Shown piece by piece: positions 25,843 through 55,200 of a stretch of DNA of 64,000 nt. The translations under genes were made by a program, and so were the position numbers. Location of the stretch: the NCBI GenBank assembly GCA_903813345.2, contig CAIIXF020000011.1, positions 21,125,754 to 21,189,753 on the forward strand, given 5' to 3'. Below the pieces are notes generated by a model. It saw only the letters and a program-made list of their open reading frames with translations, made no database searches and was not told the DNA's origin. Source of the stretch: Owenia fusiformis (taxonomy: Eukaryota; Annelida; Polychaeta; Sabellida; Oweniidae). Each line of letters starts with the position of its first letter. Position 1 is the first letter of the stretch.

Positions 25843-27071
25843 CACGGTGTTATAGCATGACGGTTACGTCAAGGCGATTTGCAAAATTTTGCGGTAACGA
25901 TAACAAAAAATGGCAGATTGGAAAGACAGCATGTCCTCTTTCTCGCCTGTAGGCAAGATTCACAGATAAGATTTCTTTTTCAACTAGTTCCATTCGGTGA
26001 CGTATATATGGATCTGCCAGGTGGTTTACTAGAAGCGGAATATAAGCTGTAAACTTACCGACTGAGATGTCCAAGTTCATATTTTTTAGTCCATTCTCGT
26101 GATTCCTCAGTATATGTGCCTCAGAGCCACTCAAACTATTAACAGTAAGTAAATTGCCTATAAACATGCCATAAAATGACAAATCCAGAACAGGAACGTG
26201 GTCATATTGTAAATAATAAGGTTTCAAACGCAATGTCGTTAGACGACTACGTATGAATTCTATGGACGGTAACGTATTGTATTAGATGTACATTAGATAT
26301 TTAGCGGACAGTTACGTGCATGTACATCTTTCAAGTCAAGGTTGCTAGTTCTGATAGCCTCTTTCCATGTTATTGTTATATTGGGTAAGAAATGGAATAT
26401 TGAATTGCTTATATTTGTTTTCAGGACTCGCAAGAGACGCTCTTGTTTGAGCCTCTATAGGGCAAGGAAAAAATTGTGTCTTGCTTTATTTATGAAACCA
26501 ATTTAAGTAAAAAAGATAGCAATGAAGAGGCAAAAGAAGAATTAGCATCAAGTACTGATGAATATGACGAAATTAATAACAATGAATCTGAGATACATAT
26601 TTGAACGAGGTTCGCGTAACCGTCAATCAATTAAAAATACAATATTATGGCTTATGTAGAACATATTAGGTGGTTTTCAATGCTCAATTGGCTTTTTATG
26701 ATCGTATGTAGGTTACATCTATATACCCCGAGGTCGTTAGGCAATGTAGACCATGCCCTAACGACAAAAATAAACAAATTACTAAATTTTGTGTAGTTTT
26801 GAATTTCAAACTCAACAGTTTTTCGCTTATTTCATGTTATTCCTGGGCATCAATTTGCAAAGAATACGTCGAAAATATACATTACTAAATGCATCACTGA
26901 ATGCGATGCCTACAAAAATCGTTCATCCTTTCATTGATACACAGTAGAAGAAAATAATGCACCAACCTTAGTTTTCTGTTCCATCGTGGCCATTTTTTGG
27001 GATAAATCAGTGATCGTAGTCGTCTAATCTCATTTTCAGAGGTGTCGTAACCGTCATGCTATAACACCGTG
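25843..27071. mobile_element. 1.2-kb non-autonomous DNA transposon, CACGGTG ends, 5-bp target duplication
   Basis: Exact 26-bp inverted ends (CACGGTGTTATAGCATGACG...). Flanks atcat at 25838-25842 and 27072-27076. The CAC...GTG end with a 5-bp duplication is the arrangement of Transib elements, although CACGGTG departs from their usual CACWATG. A 127-codon minus-strand frame at 25850-26233 is unlike a known transposase. Confidence 0.85.
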
Positions 27072-27076
27072 ATCAT

Positions 27077-27817
27077 TGAACAACTCAAATACTGGTTGGT
27101 TTGAATAATCAAAAATAATTTTGAACCATTTTTTAAGATTTTTATATTCCCATAACTTTGATATAAATGGACGCAGTCATATTAACTACAAACTGCTCTC
27201 TAACTTACTTAAACATGTTGGAGGGGTCATTAAATACAGAAATAAAATGTAAATGATCTAATTGATATGCTGATAAGCATTAGTTGAAAAATGTGATAGG
27301 ACCTTTGGTCAGAGTTCTGATAGAATCAATTATTACGAAAATCTAATTATGTGTCAAACCGATGAAATATATCGTATTTTGTCCCTTTGGAATTTTATTT
27401 CCTGTTTCAGGGTTTGGGAAGAGCCATTTGATGTACAAGAGAAGACAGTGGCATGCTAATAATAAATAATGGTTTGTTTTTGAAATCTCCCACCAAATAT
27501 AAATGGTCCTGCCCTGGAATTGTTTTTGGAGACACTGTTTGGCCAAGATGGTCATTTACACTGACAAATAATAATCTGTGAACACAACACACCCACGATA
27601 GTAAGTCATATTGATACTATGAATATAAAATAACTGTTCCAAAAGAAAATGAAATTCAAAAAGGACAAAAATTTTGGGGTTCTTAATCTGTAAAAGCTTT
27701 CAAGACCAAATGTCCCATCTTGTTTGGGGTCAAAGTGAGGGTGCATTAGATGCAAAAAATCCTGGTTTTATGTAAATCAAATTATCCATTGACCTTCCTG
27801 AAATTACACTGCAATTA
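27077..27817. other. No gene seen
   Basis: Nothing recognisable. Confidence 0.5.
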
Positions 27818-28346
27818 CAGTAAAACCTGTGCACTCAAACAGCTCCCCATACTGATGAGAACACCTATGACAATGTGAACACTTTTCATTCCAATATTTT
27901 ATTCTATGAACCCTAATGTTAAAATCTATTTGATTGAACCATATCTAAAGTATGTACTTTTCGAATTTTTAGAAAATAGACATTATAAGGAACGATGAAT
28001 AAAAAATAAAGTATTCTAAAATTGAAACAATTTTTGTTCAGGTTGTTCGATAGATCTGATACTACCTTTAATTTATAGTCTGATGTCTAGCAGTGCTTCA
28101 AAATGTTAAATAGATATCAAGAGGGGATTATCTATCTTAGTGTCATTTATTCCATTTCATCTACAATTCTACTGTAAATCTATCAAAAATATTTGGTACT
28201 GAAGAGGTGTTCATATTTTACAGCTCTGACAGCATCCCAGTCGGTGAGATATCTAAAATGGAAAATTTGGAAAAACGTGTTCACTCTTCTAATTTAGTTT
28301 AATTTAGAATATTTTAGGTATTCAAATCCAGGTCAAGTTTTACTAC
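27818..28346. mobile_element. pogo/Tigger-like MITE relative
   Basis: Left end ta-cagtaaaacctgtgcactc and right end aggtcaagttttactaca are imperfect inverted termini of the family at 5132, 41588 and 60035. Confidence 0.5.
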
Positions 28347-28679
28347 ATTTTTATTTAATTATCAAAGGTATAAAACAAATAAAATGTGCCATTAATTATA
28401 ATCCGCATATATTTCTAAATAAACATAAATAAACATTTTAATGTACATTCATAAAAATACTGTAATATCATGTAAAATCATGTACTAAAGGAAAGTGATT
28501 ATATAATTTAAATATATCATATAGCTGCCTTTTACCTTCGGGATGTATTAATATCACATTAAGGCTAAAGTAGATAATTGGTATGTTTAACCATTTCCTC
28601 TCATATCTATTTTAGGACAGTCAAGCTATTTGTGTGTATGAATGTCTGCGTGGCTGTCTGTATAAATGTTACCTCTAGT

Positions 28680-29112
28680 GTGTTTAGGCGTCAACCCCTG
28701 TTCTCTCGAGTCAGATTGGCTGATGAAACAACCTTTTTTGAGGTTGTCATGTCGGCCAAACCACTAGAGCACCGAACACACTCAGCTACCTTGGTTGTCC
28801 GTTTATTATCTGTCAAACCCTGCTTGGGAAGGTTACATAATGGGTTGAAATCAAGGAGAGCTTATTTTTAATGGAGGCATGCATGATGAATTGAGGTAGA
28901 AACATTACCTATAAAAAAATACTAAAAACAAAGTATGACTGATAAGATACCTTAAACCTGTTAATACTGGTACATCTGAGTCAGATTGGCTGACGAACGA
29001 CTTGTTTTGCGGTTGTAGAGATGGCAGAGCACTCTAGAGCACTGAATAGACTGAGCTAGGTGCTGTCACCGTAACCATGAGGTCGTGAGTTCAAGACGCA
29101 GCTCCTTGCATT
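28680..29112 (+). mobile_element. Two SINE-like segments with a tRNA-like 3' part
   Basis: The stretch cagattggctga(t/c)gaa...ggttgt...ctagagcac occurs near 28710 and again near 28982. The second copy continues into ggtcgtgagttcaagacgc, which resembles a tRNA T arm / B box. Confidence 0.45.
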
Positions 29113-30547
29113 TACTCATTTAATGATATTATTCCAGTAATTACATGTAAATTCAATTTTAATGAGTCGAACATTTAAACATATTTTGACAGAAATAAGT
29201 ACATAAAGACACTTGCTTATTTTAGCAAATATTAGAACAGACAGAACCTCATCTTTCAACAAAACTTAATATTCGCTAAACATTAAGCTAAACACAGAAT
29301 TAAGTTACTTTAGCCTAATGTGATTTTGAATGGACCCTCATATTTCCCAATGACGTAAAATGATTTCCAACTTTATTAGTTTTTATTTTCGTAACATGTA
29401 ACGCACTTGGTGTCTTGTCCATGGAGACATTAGCGTGCACTCGGCGTATTGGCCTTGCAGTTGGTGATTCTCAGGTTCAGACCGTGTATGTACTGTATGA
29501 ATCAAGTACCTAAATTGATGTATAGAATATAGTGCGAGCTTACAGGTTATCAGGCAATAGTTTTGAAAATCGCAAAAATCCAATTAATTTGGACATTTTT
29601 GCATTATAAATCTTCAACAACTTCTGTATATGTATTTCATGAGGTATATCATTTCAATTATTTTTTAAAAGTAAAAGTGATTGTAAGGGAAACGTTGGTA
29701 TGATTTTTGAAAACATTGCATCCAACATTTCACATCCTCTAACCTTTTAAAATATAAGGTGAGCTAAGCCTCAATGAACAGATTTAATTAGCAGGGATGG
29801 AATTTTGAATTGAATGAATTGAATTGAATTGAGTTATATTGTAATATAATATTCAAGGTTTAACATAGGGTATTCCCTAAAATACAGAAGGTACGATGTT
29901 AACGGAAAAAGTGAAAGAAATGAAGATGATTTTCACATTTTTGTGTACCCTGTAGAGTGCTACACATCAGAACAGTTGTCTAAACAATAGACATATTATA
30001 TGTGTTCAAATAATAGAATGAATCTAAAATCATTCTAAGTTGTGATGGATCAAGTCTTAAAGAGAGGTTAAGGAAACTATCTGCCAACTTTTAAGTCCTT
30101 CATCTTTAATCAAATTTTTAACATTCCCGATTTTAGAATTCTCTTGGTTTTCTGTAGGATATAGGGTCTATAATGAACATTATTTAGAGGGGTAACATGT
30201 CTGAGTATTGGAATTCATTTGAGTCAAATAATTTGAGAGGTATTATTACTTCAGGATCTATTGCTTTTTATATTGCTTTAGCATCTCTTTAAGAAATTAA
30301 TTATGGACACATGATATTTTACCTAGACTTCATGACATTTAGTGGAAGACAATTAATAAATTGTATTTTTCAATCAAATTCTTTGGTCCAATAGTATTGT
30401 ATTATCTTCCCCAGAAATTTTTGGGGGTGAGATCAAGCAGGTTTCATTATACAATCAAGTTACACAGTGACAAAACATTTGAAAGTCTTGGGGCATGACC
30501 TTCGTTGAATTAGTTTCACAAACATTTTTTTACCTGATCCCTTTGTT
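29113..30547. other. No gene seen; 3' flank of ACAT2
   Basis: The segment 29400-29500 has a B-box-like ggttcagacc and may be a SINE scrap. Otherwise nothing is recognisable. Confidence 0.45.
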
Positions 30548-30553
30548 TTTATT
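30548..30553 (-). promoter_or_regulatory. Poly(A) signal of ACAT2
   Basis: AATAAA on the minus strand, 95 bp beyond the TGA of exon 9. It is the first canonical hexamer downstream. Confidence 0.6.
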
Positions 30554-30647
30554 GTCTCTTTGATCATAAATAAAAATATAATAAATATTGTCCCATTTTG
30601 AATGATTCGCAAAACTGCAACTCTTCGAGGCATGCATGCCAAACTCC

Positions 30648-46164
<15,517 letters not shown>

Positions 46165-46277
46165 TTTGCACCTCTAAATTGAAGAGCGAATTTGACCTAC
46201 TTTCAAAACGTTTGAAAAACATTTGAAGAAATACATTTGAATATCTTTTCAACTACAAAATTGGTTAAACTAACAAG
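46165..46277. promoter_or_regulatory. Bidirectional ACAT2/PPIL4 promoter region
   Basis: Only 113 bp separate the two divergent start codons, so both 5'UTRs and at least part of both promoters must lie here or overlap the first exons. I see no clear TATA box in either direction. Confidence 0.7.
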
Positions 46278-49200
46278 ATGTCTGTGTTATTAGAGACATC
46301 ACTGGGTAATATTGTAGTCGATCTGTACACAGACGAAAGGCCAAGAAGTGAGTAAATGACCTCAATTTTGAGAATGTACTCAATTATCGCCCAGACAATC
46401 TTTTATTAAATTTTTTGTTTATTTTATAGCAAATATAATTCTTCATATGTTTCTGTATCTCTTTATGAAAATGATTTGGTTATCTTCTAGTGTTGGACAA
46501 TATATTCTGATCTGATAAAAGTGCTTATTTCATATATTGACCATTCAATGATTCTTCTCAGGGTGCGTTAGACAGGTGCATAATGCTGCCCTGTCAACCC
46601 TCATGCATTATGCATGATCGTCACGAATTTGCTGGAAATTGAAATCACGCATCAATTTTGCGTGTATGATCAAATGTCACGCAGATCTGTTCGGACTCTT
46701 CACGCAGTTCCATATGTCACGCATTTGGTTTGAAAACTTTTGTATTTTGTACCTACCCTCCAAATGGTCTTTTTACATGAAGATGAATAGATGCAAAATT
46801 AGAAGAGGAATCTAAAACTAAAAACTAGGTACCTTTACAAGGTTGTGATTAAAATGTGTTTAACCATTTTTTAATAGGCCGCGCCTGGAGAGCCTTAAAA
46901 TTTAAGGCTCTCTAGCCAAAATGCTAAAGAGCCTTAAAATTTAAGGCTCTTTAGCATTTTGATAGCCAATTCTGCTAGAGAGCCTTAAAGGAATTACAGG
47001 CTACAGAAATGACGAAATATTGCTTCTGGGACAAGATCAAATGACTTTGACATATTCTATACCCAACCTATTTTGTAATTTAACAATCAGCACAAATATA
47101 CATACCATATTAGCAGATATCGGACAAATTCAAAAAGAAAATTTTTTTGATCGATAAAATCACTGATTATTAAACCGGAAGTGTCTTCTCTGAGGTCCGC
47201 GAAGATGAAGAAGATAACATAAACATATAAAGATTTCAGTCATTTCAACTAACTTTGCCGTCGATTTGATTTACATGGTTTTAAATGATCTTCTAATGCT
47301 ATACTATTCTTCTATTAGTACTGTTTTGACTTCCCCACTTCATAAAAAAAACATTATCACTTTTTGCTCGACTCATAAATTTACCTCCGGTCTACCGAGA
47401 GAAATAAAAGAATGTTTTCAATCCTCAGTCTAAATTTGGCTTTTTAAAGGTTCAAACATCGATTTTGAAAAGTAAATGTTTGATTGTTTCATGTTCATGC
47501 ATATATCGGAAATATATGTCTCTGGTTCACCAGAGAAGGTGTAAGACAAGGCAATCACATATAGCCAGAAAAATGTTATTTTTTCCATTTTATCCACTAT
47601 AAATCGCAACCTCCGTTTAGTAAAGATTTTGATGTATAGACATTTATTGATGGATTGGAGGCTAGGATAAAAATGTTGTTGTTGTGTTGCATAAGCCGCT
47701 GTTTCTACGACAGTTCACCTCTTGTACTGTAAATTTTCTTTGTGCTCTCTCATGTTCTTTTAAAAATTCTCACTTGTGAGGAAAATATTATGCAAAAATA
47801 GCAAAGCCAATACAAGTGATTAATTTCATTAAACATTGACGATTGAGCGATGGAGCAAGCCCAAGAATTCTAGAAAAAAATGTGTACATAATTTCCGGGC
47901 CTCAGAGAACAAACTTCCGGCTTGTTATTCAAAATAAAAAGTGCTCCGTCAGGGAATCGAACCCACGCCGCAGAAGTGGAAAGCGAGCACCCTAACCACT
48001 ATACCAGAGTGTTTTACCATGATTAACAAATCTTTTTGCAACTCTATAGTGATATACATGTGTGAAATTTTTAAGTGGCATTCTGGGTTGAAAAACTTTC
48101 GAGAGTGTTGTTTTATTGTTTAGATGACGAAAACTTCAATAAAAAACAATATAAACACGGATTATAAACACAAAGGCTGTCTAGCCAAAACACTATGTTC
48201 ACAGCTAAATAGCCTTAAATTTTAAGGCTCTTTAGCATTTTGGCTGAAGAGCCTTAAATTTTAAGGTACTCCAGACACTTCGTTTTTAATAAATCATGAT
48301 AAAAAATGCACAATAAACATAACATCATCGTGGTTTGTAATGTCGTATTTTTAAGTGATGTATCAATTGCAAATGTTAGATGACCATTTTTATTCCGGTT
48401 AGTCAATTTGGATCATGATGAGAAAACACACATACCCATTACATTATGTTCAGTATGGAAATAGTAAAAACACAATCAAGGTACTGGTGGAACGAAAACA
48501 TTTTTGAAAAAAATTGCTATACCTGCACCTGTTATTTTCTGGTACAAAATAAAGTATAAAGGCATGTGTGTTTTTCCTTGCTTTTTTGGCTCACACAGTG
48601 AGCCTATGGGATCGACCAGGCGTCCGTCCGTTGGTCCGTCCGTCCGTCCGTTGGTCCGTCCGTCCGTTGGTCCGTCCGTCCGTCAACATTGGCCGCACAA
48701 ATTAAAACTGCTATTCGGATTGAGTCATATCCACATTCATTTTATGCATATCCATGATGCCTATTTGACCTATCATCGCCATTTCCCAAGATTGCCCAAT
48801 TTTCGAGAAATTGCGGATTTTGACGTCAAAAAGTCAAATTTTCGAGAAATACTGGACACTTTGTTGAAGTAGAACTTTCAAATAACTTTTAGTAGTTGCT
48901 GTATATGCAACTTACGTCCTCTGAAGATTTCAAAGCTCTTGGAATTACAGTTTTTGTTGTTTACTCTATAAAGTCAATGGCAGGTATTGTGATTGACAAG
49001 TTTCTCAAAGTTTGCCTTATACTTGATCATTTCTTGCAATGAATTACATCATTACTAGATTTAAGCATTCTCTACATATTGCTCAATATATGTCAGCATC
49101 AAATTTTTACCGTTTTTGAGATATTTGATGTCAAAAAACAGTAAGAATAAGTTATTTTTCAACTTGCTTCAATTTGACTAAAATTTTTTTTGAAAATCAT

Positions 49201-52200
49201 TTACAAGTTGCCTGGAGTTCAAATCTGACATTAGCTTTAGGATTTGACCTTTACTTGACCTTCAGTGACCTTCGAAAGGTTGATTTTTCAAATTGATTTT
49301 TGGATGTAAATTTTGGTCAGCTTAATCACAAAAGACCTTACTGAGCTCTGAATTAGTAAAATTTTCAAGGTCAAAGGTCATCAAACTAGGTCACACAATT
49401 GTGCTATCTAAGTTTCTCAAAGTTCGAGACTACAAATCCAAATCAATATTTTTGTTTGAAAGTCAGGATATACATTCCTCTGAAGGTTCCAAACTGTGTG
49501 AGCACAGGACCGTGGGTCTGTCATTCAGTTAAGTCTCATTACACAGTCATTTTCTAAGATGCTGAGAAATTTACAAATACATTATGATTTTTTGAATTTC
49601 CAGTGCAAAATAATATATCCCTGTGTGTGTTATGATTTTGAATTTCAAGTGAAATACATATCCCTATGTGTCTTGTTATAATTTCTAGGTTGTCTAAATT
49701 TCCTGAAGTTATGTAAGGTGAAGTACTACAACTTCTGCCTGTTCCACTCTGTACAGAGAAATCTTGGAGCACAAACTGGAGATCCGACTGGCACTGGAAG
49801 AGGAGGCAGCTCAATCTTTGAGTAAGACATGTTTTTTTTGTTTTATTATGTCACCCATCACCGGGTAGTGACCAGGGGTTTCATTAGCAGCAGGCAACGT
49901 GGGATTTTCACCCGTTGTTTTCTCAAAATCGCCTGTTGTTTTCAGGGACTTTTCAACTTTTCCATATTAAATTCATGATTTCCATTAATTTTGCTTGTTG
50001 TTTTCATTTATTTAGCCTTTTGTGAGAAATTCTAGTGAAACCCCTGAGTGACATATTTTTATAGTCTCCAAATATTTTGTGGATGGTGTTCAGCAGTTGA
50101 TGTTTGGTGCCAGCATTTGGTGCATTTGTCAGCTGGCATCTGTAACAAATGGCAAGATGACATTTTGCATGTTAATGCCTTGTTTCTAACTGGGAAGACT
50201 GAGTTATGACTGAGAAATCTATAAAAACGTTCAAGATACTGAATTTCTCATGATTTTACAGTTTAATTTTAATGATGGCCACATTGGCTACTGTATCAAA
50301 ATGATGTTTTGACAGCTTTAACGTACATTTGCAATTTTCTTATCTTATTTCAAGGCAACTGTATGGGGATCAAGCCAGATATTTTGAAATGGAGAAGAAA
50401 CCAATTTTAAAGCACAAGAAATATGGTACATTGTCCATGGTGAATAATGGAAATGATATGCATGGTTCCCAGGTAAATATGATTGTTTCTCTCCTGTTTG
50501 AAAACAAATGTTGCATAAATATTTTTATGTCCTGATTATCAGTACATTTGGATAATCATCGCCAAAATGAATCTGGCAGTGCATCAAAGTCTTAAACTAA
50601 TCATTGATTTTTTTTAAAAATCTGCAAAAGTTGGCTTTCTATTGGCATTTTCATGAAAAGTTATGTCTATAATAAGCCCATATAACCATTACTAAAGATA
50701 TGTAATTTCCATATTACTTGTCAATTATTCCTTACCTTTTATTGATTTGCAAGTCAATGCCAGATGCTTTGTTTAGGTGTTATCACCATTAAAATCATTA
50801 TAATTTCAAATCTCAGATCTGTTCTTAACTTATTATAGTTCCTCATTACAACTGGTGAGAACTTGGATTATCTTGATGGAAAACACACTGTTTTTGGAGA
50901 ACTTGCAGAGGGACATGACATCTTAGAGAAAATCAATGAAGCTTACTGTGATAAAGAAAATAGACCATTTATCGACATAAGGTAAGGAAAATAGGTCATT
51001 TATTGACATAAGGTAAGGAAAATAGGCCATATGTCGATGTATCTTAAGGAAAGTAGGTCATTCATTTATTGTAGTATTTCATCACTAGTGAAGCATTTGT
51101 ATGGAACGTCAATGGAAAAGTAGGCAGGCAATATCCACCAGTGAAAGCCTGTTACTGCCAGTTACTGATTTTCACATCAGCCCTTCGCGCAGAATTTCAT
51201 TCTGTATTTTCATTAGAGCTCATCATTTCATTATCATGAAATCCAATATTTTTCAATAAATATTTTTGTATTATGTTTTAGAATCTATCACACCATTATC
51301 CTTGATGACCCTTATGACGACCCCCCAGCTTTGGAGATTCCCCCTAGATCCCCATCACCTACAAGAGAGATGCTGGAGGTATGTGTATACATATAAAAAC
51401 AATAAAATATTAGTTTTTACATAACTTTGTAATCTCGCTAAAAAAAAGGGTGGGCCAAATCTCTATTGATGCAATTTAAAATTCTTTAAAACCTTGGTTT
51501 ATTCGTTCAGCAAACAATATTTTCATGATTAATCACAATATGTACATTAACAGGGTCATCCCATAGTATGCATTTACGTTTCTATGGCAGTCTGGCCCAA
51601 CCAAAACAAAAGTAAACAAGTGTTGACATCTAATTATTCAGCAGAAAAAACTGAAATATTCATACTCTTATAGTGCTTTGCCCTCATTACAAAAAAGGCC
51701 CTTATTCATTTGAATGGAACAAATCATGATTTTTTGGGGTTAATTCAACAAAATGCAATGTCAAACATTTTAAAAATAAATGCATGTTATGATATTCTAG
51801 AGTGACCGCATTGCCCCAGATGAAGAGATAGATGATACAAAAGGTTTGACAACAGAGGAAGTGGAGGAAATGCTGAAAAAGAAAGAGGCAAAGGCCAATG
51901 CTCAGATTCTAGAAATGGTGAGATTTTGATATTTTAATGATAGGTATTAGAGTACAGAGGGAAACAGATACATATGTTACATACTCAGTAAACCAGAGAA
52001 TAAAATCTAACATAGAGTGTCCAAGGTTTCATTAAAATGATGCATCTTAAGTTGGATAAAATTTCCATACAATGAAGCATTTAATTTGGTGGTAATAGAA
52101 AATTGAATATTGTACTTAAAGTTTGGGTTCAGAAAGTAAGTTGCCTTGAGCATGTAAGAGATTTGAAATCTGTACAAAAGTAAAATATAAATCTTATTAA

Positions 52201-55200
52201 ATTAATTTAACAGATAAGGTTGAAGATGAGTCACAAAAAGTCATATTGTCCAATGCTATAAAACATGAATGCAGATATGTCATTAACTGTAGTAATACTA
52301 CATATGTATGCATATAATAAACACTTCAATGTTTAGGTTGGAGACCTCCCTGATGCTGATATTGAAGCCCCAGATAATGTTCTATTTGTCTGCAAACTCA
52401 ACCCTGTCACAACTGATGAGGATCTAGAAATAATTTTCTCACGCTTTGGAAAAATTCTGAGGTAAGAAATAATTTAGTCCAAAGGGCAGCATTAAAAACA
52501 GAAAACATATAACTCTTTAAAACCTGAGTAAATATTGTATGATAAATACTGCAGTCAAATTAAAAGTAACCTATTTTGGTACATGTAACAACTATAGATA
52601 TAAAGAATAAATAAATATTGTAACTTAAGTACCATTATTTCCTATGAAAGAGCTTCATAGTTCTAACTAGATGAAATTTTTCACTTGGTATCCACATTAT
52701 GTTTAATTCTTAGAAATGCAGTTTGTCCAAAGAGATAAGAATTCCCCTTATTTGACAGAATACCCCTGATTCGAAAGAATGCCCCTTATTTTGGCAGAGT
52801 GCCCTTTGACAGGATTCCCTTTTTTGACAGAATGCCCCTTATTTGACAGAATTCCTTTTATTTTACAGAATGCCTCTTATTTGACAGAATTCCTCTTATT
52901 TGTCAGAATTCCATTTATTCAAAAGAATGACGTTTATTTGAATGATTTCCTTTGATTTGACAGAATACCCTTTATTTGACAGAATACCCTTTATACTTTC
53001 AGTTGTGAGGTGATCAAAGATAAAAAAACAGAGGAGTCTCTGCAGTACGCATTCATTGAATTTGAAACAGTGAGTTGATTTACATTAACCAGCGAGCATA
53101 AGTTATTTCAGCTTAGTATTTTTATACATTTTTATGTCACCACCACAAGTGGTGACAAATAGTTATAGTTCCCAGTGGACAGTGTTCGGTGGTGTTTGGT
53201 GTTCGGCAGTTGGCGTCTGTAACATATGGCAGGTGGTGTCATTTTGCACGTTAAAGCCTTGTTACAATTTTCTGCAAATTTTGGATTAACCTCAGTTTGT
53301 ATTTTCCTATTTAAGATATGTATTTCATGAATTACTGTATAAATCCCATGCAACTATATGTATATTATTTTTTTTAGAAAATTGAAATGCCTTTAAATAG
53401 GCTAACTGTACTTGTCTTTTCCTCCCAAGTCTTGTGAGAATGCCTACCTCAAAACGGACAATGTCCGTGAAACCCCTTGAAACTACAAGTATATACTTTT
53501 CTGAAAAATAAATTGCCTAAATAACTGTAATGTTTTTTTCTCCAGCCGAAATCATGTGAGAATGCCTACTTCAAGATGGACAATGTCCTTATAGATGATC
53601 GGAGAATACATGTAGACTTCAGTCAGTCTGTCTCAAAGATACAGTGGAAAGGAAAGGGTGGGTACATTTAATTTCAGTCAGTCACACAATAATTTATTAC
53701 ATCAGTATTTTGGAAAGTATGTCTATGAAAAATCAATTTAGGAATAGCTTTATATAGCTTGTCGTCATGGTAGCAACACAGAGGTTTTAATAGTGACAGA
53801 CAGCAGTTGTTTTTTACCAAAATTGCCAGTTGTTTTTTGCCAAAATTTTCTGTTGTTCTTGCCAAAATCGCCATTTGTTTTTGGCAAAATCGCCATTTGT
53901 TTTTGGCAAAATTGCCTGTTGTTTTTTACCAAAATTGCCAGTTGTTTTTTGCCAAAATTGTCTGTTGTTCTTGCCAAAATCGCCATTTGTTTTTGGCAAA
54001 ATCGCCATTTGTATTTGGCAAAATTGCCTGTTGTTTTTTACCAAAATTGCCTGTTGTTTTGAGGAACTTTTCAACTGTTTCCATGTTGAGAGTACAGTTT
54101 CAATAATTAACCTGTTCTTTACTTTTATTCTAATGTAACACATTGGCAACATTTGGGACACTGTGAACATAAAAATAACTTATATCTTATTCTCTGATAA
54201 TATGTGTATAAATCCTTATTTAGGTAAAGGAGTAGATGTTATAAAGGAAGATCGGCCAGCCCCTAAACAACGCTATGCTGTCAAAGACAAATCCCAGCGT
54301 GGAAAGTAAGGGACATTATTAATAATTATGAACATAGACTTTCTTCCTATACCCCACATTGTGAGTAAAAAGAGATAATCTGTGAGCAATTAGCCTCAGG
54401 TCACATTGATTTTGAGTTTTGTTGCTGTTTATTCAAATGATTTATGTATTGTAGGGAGTATGACCTTGTACTCAGTGAAAGTGACGATGAAAGAAAAACA
54501 TCGAAATATGGAGACAAAAATCAAGGCAGGGGGTCTAATAATAGACAAAGAGGTCCAATGAATAGAAGGGTAATATATGATAGCTTATTAATACTAATAA
54601 TAAATATTCACATTTTAGATTATTTTAAATAACGTATCAATAGAAAATCTGTTAAAAACATAGAACTAAGAGCACATTGTCAAAACAAATACTTGCAAAG
54701 CTCACAAATATCTATTGAGTGTATAAAATATGTTTCTAATTACAATTTCAGGACAGACTACAAAGAAGATACTCAAGAAGTCCTGAACCATCCCATAGAA
54801 GTTCTAAGGACCTTTATCCTGAACGGTCAGATAGGAAAAGAGATGGAGGTTACGAACGAGTGGGAAATGATCGTGATTCCCACAGGGATCGTGACAGACA
54901 GAACTATCGTGATTCGCGTTATGAACGTGACACAAGAAATGAGCGTGGTACACGAAATGAACGTGATCTACAATCAAGTAGACAGGAATCACGGAAAAGG
55001 GACGATTCGCGCAATGAACGTGATTCTCGCAGTGATTCCAGATATGACAGGAATACTTCCAAGTATGACAGAAGTGCAAGACCATATGACAATACTTCAG
55101 AGAGACATGACCGACATTCTGACAGAACTGATAAATATCGGAAAAGATCACCATCTTCTGATTCTGAAGATGAGAGAGTGAAAAAATCTAAAAAATATGC

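Noticed and set aside
25850-26233. 127-codon minus-strand frame inside the 1.2-kb element, considered as a transposase remnant
   Set aside because: No recognisable catalytic motif or DNA-binding domain, and too short for any transposase.
53674-54170. Several overlapping open frames of about 70-118 codons on both strands
   Set aside because: All are translations of the 22-24 bp minisatellite in PPIL4 intron 9; stops are absent because the unit lacks them.
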